In this document: piece by piece, positions 43,885-53,587 of the stretch | Layout: each line of letters opens with the position of its first letter | Position numbering within the stretch: the first letter of the stretch is position 1 | Assembly (NCBI GenBank): GCA_003022435.1 | Contig: PXUA01000003.1 | Span: 124,001-188,000 of the forward strand | Direction of reading: 5' to 3' | Length of the DNA stretch: 64,000 bases | From: Bacteroidetes bacterium SW_9_63_38 | GTDB lineage: Bacteria; Bacteroidota; Rhodothermia; Rhodothermales; Salinibacteraceae | Translations under genes and position numbers: made by a program | Notes under the pieces: model-generated | The model's database searches: none | Told to the model about the DNA's origin: nothing | What the model saw: only the letters and a program-made list of their open reading frames with translations

Positions 43885-45048
43885 TCACTCACGGGTGAAG
43901 AGATCGACGTACTCACTGAAGAGGTACCGGCGGTTGCGCTGACGACCCGTCGTCTCCTCCAGCAAATCCAAGTCTTCGAAGTCGTCGAGGAGGCTGAGGG
44001 CTGTGGCGTGCGTGACATCCAGGTGGTCGGTCACGTCCTTTGCGTTGACGAACGGCTGTTGGTACAGGAGCGTGAGGAGCCGACGCGCATTGCCCGCTTT
44101 TCGACCGAGACTCGCTGCCTTCGCTTCCGCGTCCTTACGGAGATCGAGGATTTGGTCGAATGTGTCTCGCCCCTGTCGGGCCGTTTCTCGCACAGCCACA
44201 AGAAAGAATCGGATCCACTGTCCGAGGTCATCCGTCTCTCGCACCCGCGACAGCGACCGGTAGTAGGCCGACCGGTGCGCGTCGATGTAACTCGACAGGT
44301 AAAGTGACGACTGATTCAGAAGTCCCTTGCTGATTAGATACAGCGTAATCAGGAGACGACCGATCCGGCCGTCTCCGTCCAAAAACGGATGGATCGTCTC
44401 GAACTGGTAGTGGCTGATGGCAATTCGGATCAGGTGAGGAACCTGAATCGCGTCGTTGTGCCAGAATCTCTCCAGATCGCTCATCAACTCTGGAATGCGA
44501 TGATGCGGCGGTGGAATGAAGACGGCATCCTCCAGGCTACTACCTCCGATCCAGTTCTGGCTCTTTCGGTACTCCCCGGGATTTCTGTGTTGTCCGCGCA
44601 CGTCCTCCATCAGCGTTTCGTGCGTTTGCTTTGGGAGGCGGGTGGAAAGAGGAAGGTCGTCCAGTGCATCAATGGCCCCCTGCATCGCTCGAACGTAGTT
44701 CTGCACCTCGTTCCAGTCTTCCCACCGTTCGGCAGGCACGGCTTCCTCGGGACGAATAGCGTCTTCCATTTCTGTCCGGGTTCCTTCGATGCGGCTGGAC
44801 GCGTTTGCTTCTTTGACGACGTGAAGCTGAACGAAGAGATCGATATCGGGAATAATTCGGGAGAAGGCATTCAGTTCGCTCAGTGCCCGAGCTGCCTCTT
44901 CGAGAAGTGTGTTGATCCGTGCGTCGGTCCAGTTCCAACCGTGATTTATTGGCGTCGGGAGAAAACTTTCGTATTCGGTCTGCTGGCGGGAATGCCCCGC
45001 TTCATAATCGTCGAAATAGAGCTCGTCGTTGGGATCCGAGGTTTGCAT
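43885..45048 (-). CDS. Fic family protein (class II, self-inhibited)
   Basis: A 387-residue Fic enzyme that transfers AMP or another nucleotide moiety to target proteins. The catalytic loop is H220-PFLDGDGRIGR, with His220 as general base. The inhibitory motif S84-x3-E88-G89 (ASSRIEGT) lies N-terminal to the Fic core, which marks class II, where the inhibitory helix is in the same chain. The N-terminal segment (LPTPINHGWNWTDARINTLL) is the Fic_N region. The C-terminal 90 residues form a winged helix (KDVTDHLDVTHATALSLLDDF), so it may bind DNA and autoregulate. A strong dyad sits 57 bases upstream. Its GC content is slightly lower than the surroundings. Confidence 0.93.
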   Translation of the reverse strand: MQTSDPNDELYFDDYEAGHSRQQTEYESFLPTPINHGWNWTDARINTLLEEAARALSELNAFSRIIPDIDLFVQLHVVKEANASSRIEGTRTEMEDAIRPEEAVPAERWEDWNEVQNYVRAMQGAIDALDDLPLSTRLPKQTHETLMEDVRGQHRNPGEYRKSQNWIGGSSLEDAVFIPPPHHRIPELMSDLERFWHNDAIQVPHLIRIAISHYQFETIHPFLDGDGRIGRLLITLYLISKGLLNQSSLYLSSYIDAHRSAYYRSLSRVRETDDLGQWIRFFLVAVRETARQGRDTFDQILDLRKDAEAKAASLGRKAGNARRLLTLLYQQPFVNAKDVTDHLDVTHATALSLLDDFEDLDLLEETTGRQRNRRYLFSEYVDLFTRE

Positions 45049-45104
45049 GTCAGAGAGACGTGAAGGCGAGCGACAGCGGAGTTGTCAGACAATCGAACGT
45101 AGCT

Positions 45105-45127
45105 AAAATAACTGTCATTGTTATTTT
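45105..45127 (-). promoter_or_regulatory. Dyad upstream of the Fic gene
   Basis: AAAATAAC, seven bases, GTTATTTT: a perfect eight-base inverted repeat in an AT-rich island 57 bases before the Fic start codon. It is placed where a repressor, perhaps the Fic protein's own winged helix, could act. The remaining gap (45128-45372) up to the sugar dehydrogenase shows nothing else. Confidence 0.55.
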
Positions 45128-45372
45128 GACTTCATCTCCGAATTTGAAATAAAAAGGCAAAACGAACTGTTTCGGTGGAGGCAGCACCAATTTTCCTTCA
45201 TCCAGCGCGGTGGACATCGGACGCGAGAATTTCAATCCGGAACAGAAAACGAGAAATGTCCTCCGCGGAATCAGCGTGCAATCCATCACGCGCTGGGAAC
45301 GGGATCGGCGGATGAGGCGTGCAGCAATACTGGGCATCTCGACGCTCTTCCTACATGACTTTCGTCCCTTCT

Positions 45373-46548
45373 ATGCGCACTCTCATCGGCGTTCTGTCCC
45401 TCGTTCTCTGTGCCTGCGCTTTCAGTGAGGAGCCGGACGACACGACCTCCGATCCGCCGTCGGTGGACGACACCGTCGTTCTGGACCGCGTTGAGTCGGA
45501 AGAGGCGACGTTCCGTGTGGTGCGGACGGTCAAAAACCTCGAACACCCGTGGGGAGTGGACTGGCTGCCGGACGGGCGTACACTCATCACGGAGCGCCCC
45601 GGGAAACTGCGCGTCGTGGACGAGGGCACGGTCACGACGCTTTCGGGGCTGCTCGACATCTGGGTCGGCGGGCAGGGCGGACTGCTCGACGTAGCCGTCC
45701 CGCCCGACTACGAGGAGACCGGCTGGATCTACTTCACGTATTCGACCTCCGGGAAGGGCGCGAAGGGGACCGCACTGGCGCGGGCGAAGCTCAACGGAGC
45801 GTCGCTCACCAGCGTCGAGGAGCTCTACCGGCAGTTTCCGTTCGTGGACGCAAGCATCCACTTCGGGGCGCGCATCTCGTTCTCGGACGACGGCACCGTG
45901 ATCGTCACACTGGGGGAGCGCGGGCAGCGTCAGGCCGATAGCGACATCGGCGCGCAGGACTCGACCAACACCATCGGCACCACGATTCGCCTGAACCGGG
46001 ACGGCTCGGTGCCAACGGACAATCCGTTCGTGGGGCGCGACGACGTGCCGGATGAGGTCTACTCCTACGGGCACAGAAACCAGCAGGGGATGGACATTCG
46101 TCCGGAGACCGGCGCCATTTGGCAACACGAGCACGGCCCGCACGGGGGGGACGAACTGAACCTCGTTCAGCCGGCCGAGAACTACGGCTGGCCCGCCGTC
46201 ACGTACGGGGACGAGTACACGCCGCCGCACCTGGAGATTGGGGGCACTGAGGCGCCCGGCATGACGCAGCCGGTCGAGTATTGGGATCCCTCGCCTGCCT
46301 TTTCGGGCATGACTTTTTACACTGGCAACAAGCTTCCGAACTGGAAACACCACCTCTTCATGGGCGCGCTTGCCCATCAGAAAGTGCTGCGCGTGACGCT
46401 GGACGGGAAGACGGTCACCCACCAGGAAGAGTTGCTGGAGGGCGAACTGGGACGCATCCGCGACGTGGCGACGGGGCCGGACGGCTCCCTCTATCTGTTG
46501 ACCGATGCCTCCAACGGCGGGCTCTACCGTTTGGAGCCCGTCGAGTGA
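45373..46548 (+). CDS. PQQ-dependent sugar dehydrogenase (aldose dehydrogenase-like)
   Basis: A 391-residue exported six-bladed beta-propeller of the soluble glucose/aldose dehydrogenase (Asd/YliI, GSDH) family. The signal (RTLIGVLSLVLCAC) may be a lipoprotein signal with Cys13 or Cys15. Landmarks: LEHPWGVDWLPDGRTLITERPGKLR at the start of the propeller, GGLLDVAVPPDY, FGARISFSDDG, SYGHRNQQGMDI and WQHEHGPHGGDELN, all typical. It would oxidise sugars using pyrroloquinoline quinone and calcium; no PQQ biosynthesis genes are in the window. ATG 45373 is preferred for the signal peptide, with 45355 as an alternative. Confidence 0.9.
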   Translation: MRTLIGVLSLVLCACAFSEEPDDTTSDPPSVDDTVVLDRVESEEATFRVVRTVKNLEHPWGVDWLPDGRTLITERPGKLRVVDEGTVTTLSGLLDIWVGGQGGLLDVAVPPDYEETGWIYFTYSTSGKGAKGTALARAKLNGASLTSVEELYRQFPFVDASIHFGARISFSDDGTVIVTLGERGQRQADSDIGAQDSTNTIGTTIRLNRDGSVPTDNPFVGRDDVPDEVYSYGHRNQQGMDIRPETGAIWQHEHGPHGGDELNLVQPAENYGWPAVTYGDEYTPPHLEIGGTEAPGMTQPVEYWDPSPAFSGMTFYTGNKLPNWKHHLFMGALAHQKVLRVTLDGKTVTHQEELLEGELGRIRDVATGPDGSLYLLTDASNGGLYRLEPVE

Positions 46549-46741
46549 TGAGCTGGGATCAATAACGGCAGTGTCGGAGCGCGGGGCCGTCCGCAGCGGC
46601 TGAGAAGCCCTTTTCAAGTCCGCGCGAGCACTTGCAAAACGGCAATCGGCCTCTTTACTTGCACCAATCTGCCGTCACCGATTTTTTAGAGCAAGGGCGA
46701 CAGGTGCAAGACCGCTTCTTTCCCGACCCGGTACCGCGCGC

Positions 46742-49700
46742 ATGTATCTCAGCAAGCTGGAGCTGCAGGGGTTCAAGAGCTTTGCCGACGACACGACGCT
46801 CACCTTCGACCCCGGTGTGACGACCATCGTGGGGCCCAACGGGTGCGGCAAGTCCAACATTGTCGACGCCATCCGCTGGGTTATCGGCGAGCAGCGGCCT
46901 ACGGTGCTCCGCTCCGAGAAGATGGAAAACCTCATCTTCAACGGCACCTCCGACCGGCGGCCCCTGGGCATGGCGGAGGTCCAGCTCACCATTGAGAACA
47001 CCGAAGGCGTGCTGCCCACGGAGTACTCCGAAGTCACGATCGGGCGGCGCCTCTTCCGCGACAGCACCTCGGAGTACCTGATGAACGGCACGCAGTGCCG
47101 CCTCAAAGACATCACCGACCTGTTCATGGACACGGGGATGGCGGCCGATGCCTACTCGGTCATCGAGCTGAAGATGGTCGACGAGCTGGTGTCCGGCTCC
47201 ACGGAGGATCGCCGACGCATGTTCGAGGAGGCGGCCGGCATCACACGCTACAAGATGCGCCGGCGGCAGGCCCTCCGCAAGCTCGACAACACGCAGACCG
47301 ACCTCGACCGCATCCGCGATCTCACCGACGAGGTGAGCACGCAGGTCGAGCGCCTGCAGCGCCAGGCCGAGAAGGCGAAAAAATACAACGGGGCCGAGGA
47401 GACGCTGCGTCGCCTGGAGCTGTTGCTGTCGCAGGTCGAGTACGACCGGCTCGTCGAGAACAAGGAGGCGCGTCGGCAAAAGGAGCAGGAGCACGCCGAG
47501 CGGGCCGAGGCGCTGGAAGAACAGGAGGCGGAGACAGAAGCTCGGCTCTCCGAGCTCCGAGACACGCTGGAGCAGCGCGAGCAGACGCTTCGGGAGCGCC
47601 GCGAGGCGCTCCAGGAGCACCGGGCGCAGGTGCGTGAGCTGGAGGCCGACCAGCGCCTGCAGCGCGAGCGCCTAAACCGGGCCCGCAGCGACCGCGACGA
47701 GGCCCAGGAGGCCCAGGAAGAGGCCCTGGCGCAACGCGAGGAGCTGGCCGACGAGATTCAGCGCCTGGAAGGTACCATCGAGCAGGCGCGACCCGAGCTG
47801 GAGGAGGCGGAGGCGACCCTGGAGGCGGCCCGCGAGGAACGAGACGAGGCCCAGGCCGCGGCGGCCGAGTGGCGCGAGCGCGTGCAAGAGCTTCGTCAGA
47901 AGGCCGAGCAGGCCGCCGACGAACAGGCGGAGCGGCGGCGCCGGCTCGACCGGCATACGAACCGTCAAGAGATGCTGGAAGACGAACAGGAACGGGTGGC
48001 CGAGCAGCTGGAGGAACTGGAGGGGAAGGCCGACGCGATCGGCGAGCGCATCGCGCAGGCGCAGCGCCGCCGGGCGGACGCGCAGGACGAGTTGCAGGAG
48101 GCTCAGTCGGCCCTCGAAGAGGCGGAGGCGGAATACGAAGACCGACAGGCGGCCCTGGACGAGGCTACCGACCGGTTGCAGGAGCTGGAGCGGCAGCGTG
48201 ACGCCGCCGAGGCGGAGGTGGATCTGCTGGAGGGCCTCGTGTCGAGCTACGACGAGCTGTCGGATGCTGTGCAGTACCTGGCCGAGGACGGCGCGCTCGG
48301 CGACCTGAAAACGGTGGCCGACGTGCTGACCTGCGACGACGACCTCCGGGTGGCGCTCGACGCGGCCCTCGGTGACCTCGCGTCCTGCATTGTCGTGAGG
48401 ACCGCCGACGAGGCGCGAGCCGCGATTCGGCAGCTGCGCGACGCCGACGAGGGACAGGCCTCATTCCTTGTTCTCGACCACCTGCCGGACACCGTCCCGA
48501 ATGGCGCGGCCCCCGACGGTACCACCTCGCTCCGCGACGCGGTGCGCACCACCGACGCCGCCTACGACGCCCTTGCCGATGTGGTGTTGCACGACTGCTA
48601 CCTCACCGACACACTCGAGGACGCCGAGGCGGTCGCTGGGTGCGCCGACACGTCGGGCCGTATTTTTGCCGAGACGGGCGAGTGGGTCGACGGGCGCGGG
48701 GTGGTCAAGGGCGGCAGCCGCACCGAGAACGTATCGCCCGCCGCCAGCCGGCTAGGCCGCCGCGAGCAGCTGCAGCGGACCCAGGAGCAACTGGACGAGG
48801 CCCGGCAGGCCTGCGCCGAGCAGGAGGACACGGTCGAGGCGGCGCGGGCGGCACTGGACGCCGTGGACCGGGAAGCGCCGCGCGCCGCGGTGGACGAGGC
48901 CGAGGAGGTGCTGTCGGACGCGGAGACGGCCCTCGAACGGCTCCGCTACGACCAGGAGTCGATCGACGAGCGGCGCACCGAACTGCGGGAGCGCGCCGAG
49001 GAGATTGAGGCGGAGCGGGCCGAGCACGCCGAGCAGACCGAGACGCTGCGGCAGCAGGGCGAGGAGGGGCAGCAGCGGGTCGAGGCCCTGCGCACGGAGC
49101 GGGCGGAGGCGGAGGAGTCGTTGGAGGCCGCTGAGAAGCGCGAGCGGGAGGCCGTCGATGCCTTCAGCGACGCCAACGTGGCGGCCGTCGAGGCGCGCAA
49201 CCGGCTGGAAAACCTGGAGCAGGACCTGGAGCGGGCCTACGAACGGATCGACGAGATCGACGAGAGCACCGAGCGCCGCACGCAGAAGATCGCGGAGTAC
49301 GAGGGGACCATCGACGAGGCACTCGACGCCCAGACCGAGCTCGACGAGCGCATCGAGGCGATCCGCGAGGAACGGGAGGCTCACGACGACAAGGTCGAGG
49401 CCGCCGAGACGGCCCTGCAAGACACGAAATCCGAGATTGCAGAGGTGGGGTCCGAGCTCCAGTCCCTCCGACAGGAGCGGGAATCCGCGCTCAACCAGAA
49501 AAACGAGGCCGCCGTCGAGCTGGCGGAGGTCGAGACGCGCATCCAGGACGTGTACGAGAGTGTGGAGGCGGATTTCGAACGGGATCTGTCAGACAACCCG
49601 GTCGAGGTCCCCGACGACTTCGACGAAAAAGAGGCGCAGTCGGAGGTCAAGAGCCTACGCGGCACGATCAACGCACTGGGCGACGTGAATCCGCTGGCGC

Positions 49701-50293
49701 TCGAAGAATACGAGGAGGAGAAGGAGCGCCTCGACTTTCTGCAGGAGCAGAAGGCGGACCTGGAGGAGGCGGAGGAAACGCTGCTCGAAACCATCGAAGA
49801 GATCAATGAGACCGCCGCCGAGCGCTTCTTCGAGACCTTCGACGAGATCAAAGACAGCTTCGGTGACATCTTTACGGAGCTCTTCGGGGAGGGGGCGACG
49901 GCGGAGCTCAAGCTGGAGGACCCGGACGATCCCATCGACTCGCCCATTGAGATCATCGCCAAGCCGCGCGGCAAGCGGCCCGTGACGCTCGATCAGCTCT
50001 CCAGCGGCGAGAAGGCGCTCACGGCCACGGCCCTGTTGTTTTCGATTTACCTCGTCAAGCCGAGCCCGTTCTGCGTGCTCGATGAGGTAGATGCCCCTCT
50101 CGACGACGCCAATGTGGAGCGCTTCATGAGCCTCGTCCGCCGCTTTGAGACCGACACGCAATTCGTGCTCGTCACCCATAATCAGCGCACGATGGCGCTC
50201 TCGGATCGCATGTACGGCGTCACGATGGAGGAGCAGGGCGTCTCGAAGCTCGTCGGCGTCGAATTCGACGAGGCGATGGAGTTGACGCAGTGA
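46742..50293 (+). CDS. smc: Chromosome segregation ATPase SMC
   Basis: An 1183-residue SMC protein of normal length. N-terminal head: YLSKLELQGFKSFADDTTLT and Walker A GPNGCGKSN at residues 31-39. Two long Glu/Arg/Ala-rich coiled coils flank a hinge (about 510-680, including LADVVLHDCYLTDTLEDAEA and the Gly-rich RGVVKGGSR). The C-terminal head has the ABC signature LSSGEKALTATALLF near residue 1087 and Walker B PFCVLDEVDAPLDD. It compacts and segregates the chromosome with ScpA/ScpB, which are not adjacent. The coils are extremely acidic, in line with salt adaptation. A dyad repeat follows the stop at once. Confidence 0.97.
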   Translation: MYLSKLELQGFKSFADDTTLTFDPGVTTIVGPNGCGKSNIVDAIRWVIGEQRPTVLRSEKMENLIFNGTSDRRPLGMAEVQLTIENTEGVLPTEYSEVTIGRRLFRDSTSEYLMNGTQCRLKDITDLFMDTGMAADAYSVIELKMVDELVSGSTEDRRRMFEEAAGITRYKMRRRQALRKLDNTQTDLDRIRDLTDEVSTQVERLQRQAEKAKKYNGAEETLRRLELLLSQVEYDRLVENKEARRQKEQEHAERAEALEEQEAETEARLSELRDTLEQREQTLRERREALQEHRAQVRELEADQRLQRERLNRARSDRDEAQEAQEEALAQREELADEIQRLEGTIEQARPELEEAEATLEAAREERDEAQAAAAEWRERVQELRQKAEQAADEQAERRRRLDRHTNRQEMLEDEQERVAEQLEELEGKADAIGERIAQAQRRRADAQDELQEAQSALEEAEAEYEDRQAALDEATDRLQELERQRDAAEAEVDLLEGLVSSYDELSDAVQYLAEDGALGDLKTVADVLTCDDDLRVALDAALGDLASCIVVRTADEARAAIRQLRDADEGQASFLVLDHLPDTVPNGAAPDGTTSLRDAVRTTDAAYDALADVVLHDCYLTDTLEDAEAVAGCADTSGRIFAETGEWVDGRGVVKGGSRTENVSPAASRLGRREQLQRTQEQLDEARQACAEQEDTVEAARAALDAVDREAPRAAVDEAEEVLSDAETALERLRYDQESIDERRTELRERAEEIEAERAEHAEQTETLRQQGEEGQQRVEALRTERAEAEESLEAAEKREREAVDAFSDANVAAVEARNRLENLEQDLERAYERIDEIDESTERRTQKIAEYEGTIDEALDAQTELDERIEAIREEREAHDDKVEAAETALQDTKSEIAEVGSELQSLRQERESALNQKNEAAVELAEVETRIQDVYESVEADFERDLSDNPVEVPDDFDEKEAQSEVKSLRGTINALGDVNPLALEEYEEEKERLDFLQEQKADLEEAEETLLETIEEINETAAERFFETFDEIKDSFGDIFTELFGEGATAELKLEDPDDPIDSPIEIIAKPRGKRPVTLDQLSSGEKALTATALLFSIYLVKPSPFCVLDEVDAPLDDANVERFMSLVRRFETDTQFVLVTHNQRTMALSDRMYGVTMEEQGVSKLVGVEFDEAMELTQ

Positions 50294-50294
50294 T

Positions 50295-50384
50295 CGTGAT
50301 GCGTGAGGAGTAATGCGTGAAGAGTGAGGTGGGCGTAGGCAGCCTATCGCAAATCACCAGCAGCCTCACGTATTACGCATCACG
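50295..50384. repeat. Long inverted repeat between convergent genes
   Basis: CGTGATGCGT at 50295-50304 and its exact complement ACGCATCACG at 50375-50384 enclose shorter GCGTGA/TCACG repeats, giving an imperfect hairpin that starts two bases after the smc stop and ends seven bases before the stop of the next minus-strand gene. It may act as a bidirectional terminator. Confidence 0.6.
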
Positions 50385-50390
50385 TTTCAT

Positions 50391-50789
50391 TCAGTGAGGA
50401 AAGTCCCCCTCCGGCACGTGGTCGCGCAGTACGTCGTGCGCGAACCCTTCGGCACCGGAGGCGACGGCGCTGACACGCTCGCGTAGCACGTACATCGACC
50501 AGGCGCCCTGCAGGAGCGTATTCAGAGCATGAAGCGCAGCCTCGTCGAGCACGATGTCCATCGTGCCGCCCTTGTGCCCGGCTTGAAGCGTCCACTCGTC
50601 CTGGCCCTCGGCATCGGCCACCCGGCGCCAGGCGTGGTGAACGGTGTCGACCAGGACCTCCAGTTCCTCCTCGTCGAGCCGCAGCGTGTGGTCTCGGAAT
50701 TGGATCTGCACGCGCGATCCGGGCTCACAGAGCCGAATGTGGCCGCACTGGGTTGAAAACAGGCAATTGGGACCGTGAAGGTTGTGCAT
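50391..50789 (-). CDS. Hypothetical protein (DUF6686-like)
   Basis: A 132-residue cytoplasmic protein. The start (HNLHGPNCLFSTQCGHIRLCEPGS) has three Cys in a pattern (C-x5-C-x5-C) suggesting a metal-binding knuckle, followed by a strand-rich segment (RVQIQFRDHTLRLDEEELEVLV) and helices (LDEAALHALNTLLQGAWSMYV). The TQCGHIRLC and LDEEELEVL pattern resembles the small DUF6686 proteins of Bacteroidota, but I am not certain. ATG 50789 is chosen because homologous-looking sequence starts there; the frame is open to 50849. Convergent with smc. Confidence 0.55.
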   Translation of the reverse strand: MHNLHGPNCLFSTQCGHIRLCEPGSRVQIQFRDHTLRLDEEELEVLVDTVHHAWRRVADAEGQDEWTLQAGHKGGTMDIVLDEAALHALNTLLQGAWSMYVLRERVSAVASGAEGFAHDVLRDHVPEGDFPH

Positions 50790-50975
50790 GGCAGAATGGG
50801 CACCAGTAGACAGACGTACGGATCGGTGACCCAGAATTATTTGGACCAATTATAAACAGAACACACCTGCACACTATTACTCAGAGGGATCACGTGCAAG
50901 CCCGTCTGGACGGAGTTGCGTGAAGATATTATGCAGGTGGATCCGTTTCGCTGCGGGATCGCAGCTGACGCAGCA

Positions 50976-52040
50976 CTACGTGTCTGCTGCGAGGGGATGG
51001 AGCATTTCGGCGACCGCTCGGGCCTGTCGGCGTGCCCGTTCGCCGGTCTTGACCCCTTCCACGCCGATGGCATCTCCGATGCCGAATACGTTGTCGAATC
51101 GTTTGTGACGAAAGGTGTCGGGCGCAATGTTCATGTATCCCTTCAGGGGGCCGTTCCGGTAGGCCAGGCCACTTTCTTCAAGCAGGGAGGGCGGGCGCAT
51201 GGGAGGCACCACGTGCAGTAGATCGTAGGGCAGCACCGCTTCGCTTTGAGAGTTGCCCTTTGTTACACTGAAGACTGCCTCCTGCTTTTCGGGACGCACG
51301 TCGACCAGTTCGTAGCCGGTGTACACGTGGAGGTCTTCCCGTGCGGCTTCCCGGGTCATCAGATCGGCGTAGGGATCGCCCGCCAGGTCGGGCTGGGCGG
51401 CTGTCGTAAAGTAGAGCTCCGTCTGGTCGCGCACGCCGGTATCGCGCCATACGGATTCGGCGTTTCGGAGAATTTGCAGCGGCGCGTCGCCGCCCTTGAA
51501 GGGCGTAGAAGGGGCCGTAAAGAGGGCGCGCCCCCCTTCGAAGGTCTGAATCATTTCCCAGGTGCGTTCGGCCTGTTCGTAACCGTAGGCGCTGCAGATG
51601 CCGTGGCGGCCCAGGTGTTCTTTCAGGTGCCGAATGCGATCCCAGTGCGTTTCTGTGCCGAGGGCCACCAGCAGGTAGTCGTAGCCGATGCAGGAGCCGT
51701 CGGCCAGGGTGATCGTGCGTGCCTCCGGGGAAATGCGCGCAGCCTGCTGTTGATACCACGTGACACCGGTCGGCACCTGAAGGATCTCGCGCGATCGGGT
51801 CTGTTCTTTCTCCAGGCCGTCCGTGCCCACGCGCACCCAGGCCGGCTGGTCGTAGTGGTACTCCGACGGTTCGACGAGGGTGATGTGCGGCGTCAGGGAT
51901 GTATCGCGAAGGGCCTCAAGGACCGTGAGACCGGCCTCCCCGCCCCCGAGAATGACGATTCGATGGAAGGCCGACGGGGAGGGGGCGGCCGAGGGAGAGG
52001 CCGGACGGGGGGAGGAGGACGATGCGTTGGAGGACGACAT
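50976..52040 (-). CDS. Sulfide:quinone oxidoreductase-like flavoprotein, C-terminally short
   Basis: A 354-residue FAD/NAD(P)-binding protein that follows the sulfide:quinone oxidoreductase pattern: RIVILGGGEAGLTVLEAL (FAD fold), YDYLLVALGTETHWDRIRHL, then GICSAYGYEQAERTWEMIQTF and, at the end, FDNVFGIGDAIGVEGVKTGE. Two differences from active SQR stand out. The conserved Cys of the TP-I-K-C-x-G-A-P motif is Gly here (TPFKGGDAPLQIL), and the protein ends about 60-70 residues early, without the C-terminal amphipathic helices that anchor SQR to the membrane. A 26-residue Ser/Pro/Ala-rich N-terminal extension is also unusual. It may be a different oxidoreductase or a decaying SQR. Confidence 0.75.
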   Translation of the reverse strand: MSSSNASSSSPRPASPSAAPSPSAFHRIVILGGGEAGLTVLEALRDTSLTPHITLVEPSEYHYDQPAWVRVGTDGLEKEQTRSREILQVPTGVTWYQQQAARISPEARTITLADGSCIGYDYLLVALGTETHWDRIRHLKEHLGRHGICSAYGYEQAERTWEMIQTFEGGRALFTAPSTPFKGGDAPLQILRNAESVWRDTGVRDQTELYFTTAAQPDLAGDPYADLMTREAAREDLHVYTGYELVDVRPEKQEAVFSVTKGNSQSEAVLPYDLLHVVPPMRPPSLLEESGLAYRNGPLKGYMNIAPDTFRHKRFDNVFGIGDAIGVEGVKTGERARRQARAVAEMLHPLAADT

Positions 52041-52245
52041 GGGACGAGCGGAGCAAGACAAGGGGAACGGCGGGGGAGCGCACGAGTGGCCTGGGGGCGA
52101 CGGTGCGCGGAACGATATACGAGTACGAATCTGTCTGTTCTGTTTCACGGACGAGGATTGGTACTGTGCCGGAGCAATTGCGGTCTCCACCGGAGAGGCT
52201 TTGATTGTAGGGTGCGTCCTGCTTTGCTGTGGTGTCTTTGTTCTC

Positions 52246-53345
52246 ATGGAGCATTCTCCGTCTATGCTGGGCACGAGTGGCAACTGGGCTTGGGGAAGCG
52301 GTGTAATCGTCGGCGCACTCGTGTTCGGTGTTGGGATCCATCTCATTCTTGCTCAGATCGCAAAACGGGTGTTTCGGCAGTCCGCCGAGCACCTGCCGCT
52401 CCGTGGCACCTTCCTGCGTCGCCTCCACGGACCCTCGCTCATCCTGTGGCCGCCCCTGTGCGCCTACGCCGCCCTACCGGCGGTGCGCTCGCAGCTTCCC
52501 CCCGAGGGGGTCGTCGTGCTTGACGCGGTGCTGTACGGCGCGCTGGTGGTGGCCGCGACGTGAGGACTTCTGGTGGCGTTCCGGGCCGGAGAGGCGGCCA
52601 TTTCCGAGCACTACTCCCTGGACGTGCCGGACAATATCAAGGCTCGAAAGATCGTGACGCAGGTGCGCATCCTTCGGCGCATCGCCTCGACGGTGGTCGT
52701 AGTGCTGGCGGTGGGCCTCGTGTTGCTGCAGTGCGAGCCGTTTCGCGAACTCGGCACCGGCACTCTGGCCTCCGCCGGCATCGTGGGCATCGTGATCGGG
52801 GTTGCCGCCCAGAACACGCTCAGTGACCTCATCGCAGGCATTCAGATTGCCCTCACCCAGCCCATCCGGGTCGATGATGTAGTGATCGTAGAGGGGGAAG
52901 TCGGCTGGATCGAAGAAATCACCCTCACCTATGTCGTCGTGCGCGTCTGGGACCGGCGCCGGATTGTCATGCCGATTGCCCACTTCGTCGAGAAGCCGTT
53001 TCGGAACTGGACCCGTACGTCGGCGGACCTCATCGGATCGGTGTTTTTGCATGTCGGCTACCGGACGCCGGTGCCGGACTTGAGGGACCGGTTGCACCAG
53101 ATCGTCGCCGACTCCGAGCACTGGGACGGAGACGTGTGTGCCCTCCACGTGACGGACGCGACCGAACGCAGCGTTCAGCTTCGGCCCCTCGCCAGCGCGA
53201 CTAATGCCCCGCAGCTATGAGAGCTCCGCTGTGAGGCACGGGGGAAGCTGACCGCGTATCTGCGAGGCGAGCATCCCGAGGCACCGTGGTGCGGGCTCAC
53301 GTGCAGGACGGCGTGGACAGCGAGAATGCCGGGCGCCGGGACTGA
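52246..53345 (+). pseudogene. MscS-type mechanosensitive channel with two in-frame TGA codons and a frameshift
   Basis: The frame from ATG 52246 encodes an N-terminal membrane helix (WGSGVIVGALVFGVGIHLIL) and more, and stops at TGA 52561. The same frame continues with GLLVAFRAGEAAISEHYSLD, a second helix, and the pore-helix and beta-domain of MscS (LASAGIVGIVIGVAAQNTLS, IRVDDVVIVEGEVGWIEEI, RIVMPIAHFVEKPFRNWTRT). It meets a second TGA at 53218, after which ELRCEARGKLTAYLRGEHPE is still family-like. One more base shift near 53280 recovers VVRAHVQDGVDSENAGRRD and a stop at 53345. Homologues have Trp near the second TGA. It is a recently broken osmotic safety valve. Confidence 0.8.
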
Positions 53346-53587
53346 CCGGGGGGCTAAACGAAATCCCCACCCGAATCCATGCGAGAGTCGGGTGGGGAAG
53401 CAGGAGGAAATCCCGCCCTAGAGAAGGAAGGAGCGATGCAGTCGGGGAGTACGCCGAACGGTTCAGACTGGGTGCGGCAGGGATGCGTCGGCGGCGCGTC
53501 AAGTTTCCCATGCCGAGTAGAGCGCCAATCGAAGGATGATCTCTACTCTCAATCCGGCACTCGACACCCTCGACTTTACTTACCGAC

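Noticed and set aside
52561-52563. TGA read as Trp or selenocysteine in the MscS-like gene
   Set aside because: TGA is the normal stop of many intact genes here (histidine kinase, recJ, nuoI, treY). No SECIS-like hairpin is obvious, and a separate frameshift near 53280 is needed as well, so gene decay is the simpler reading.
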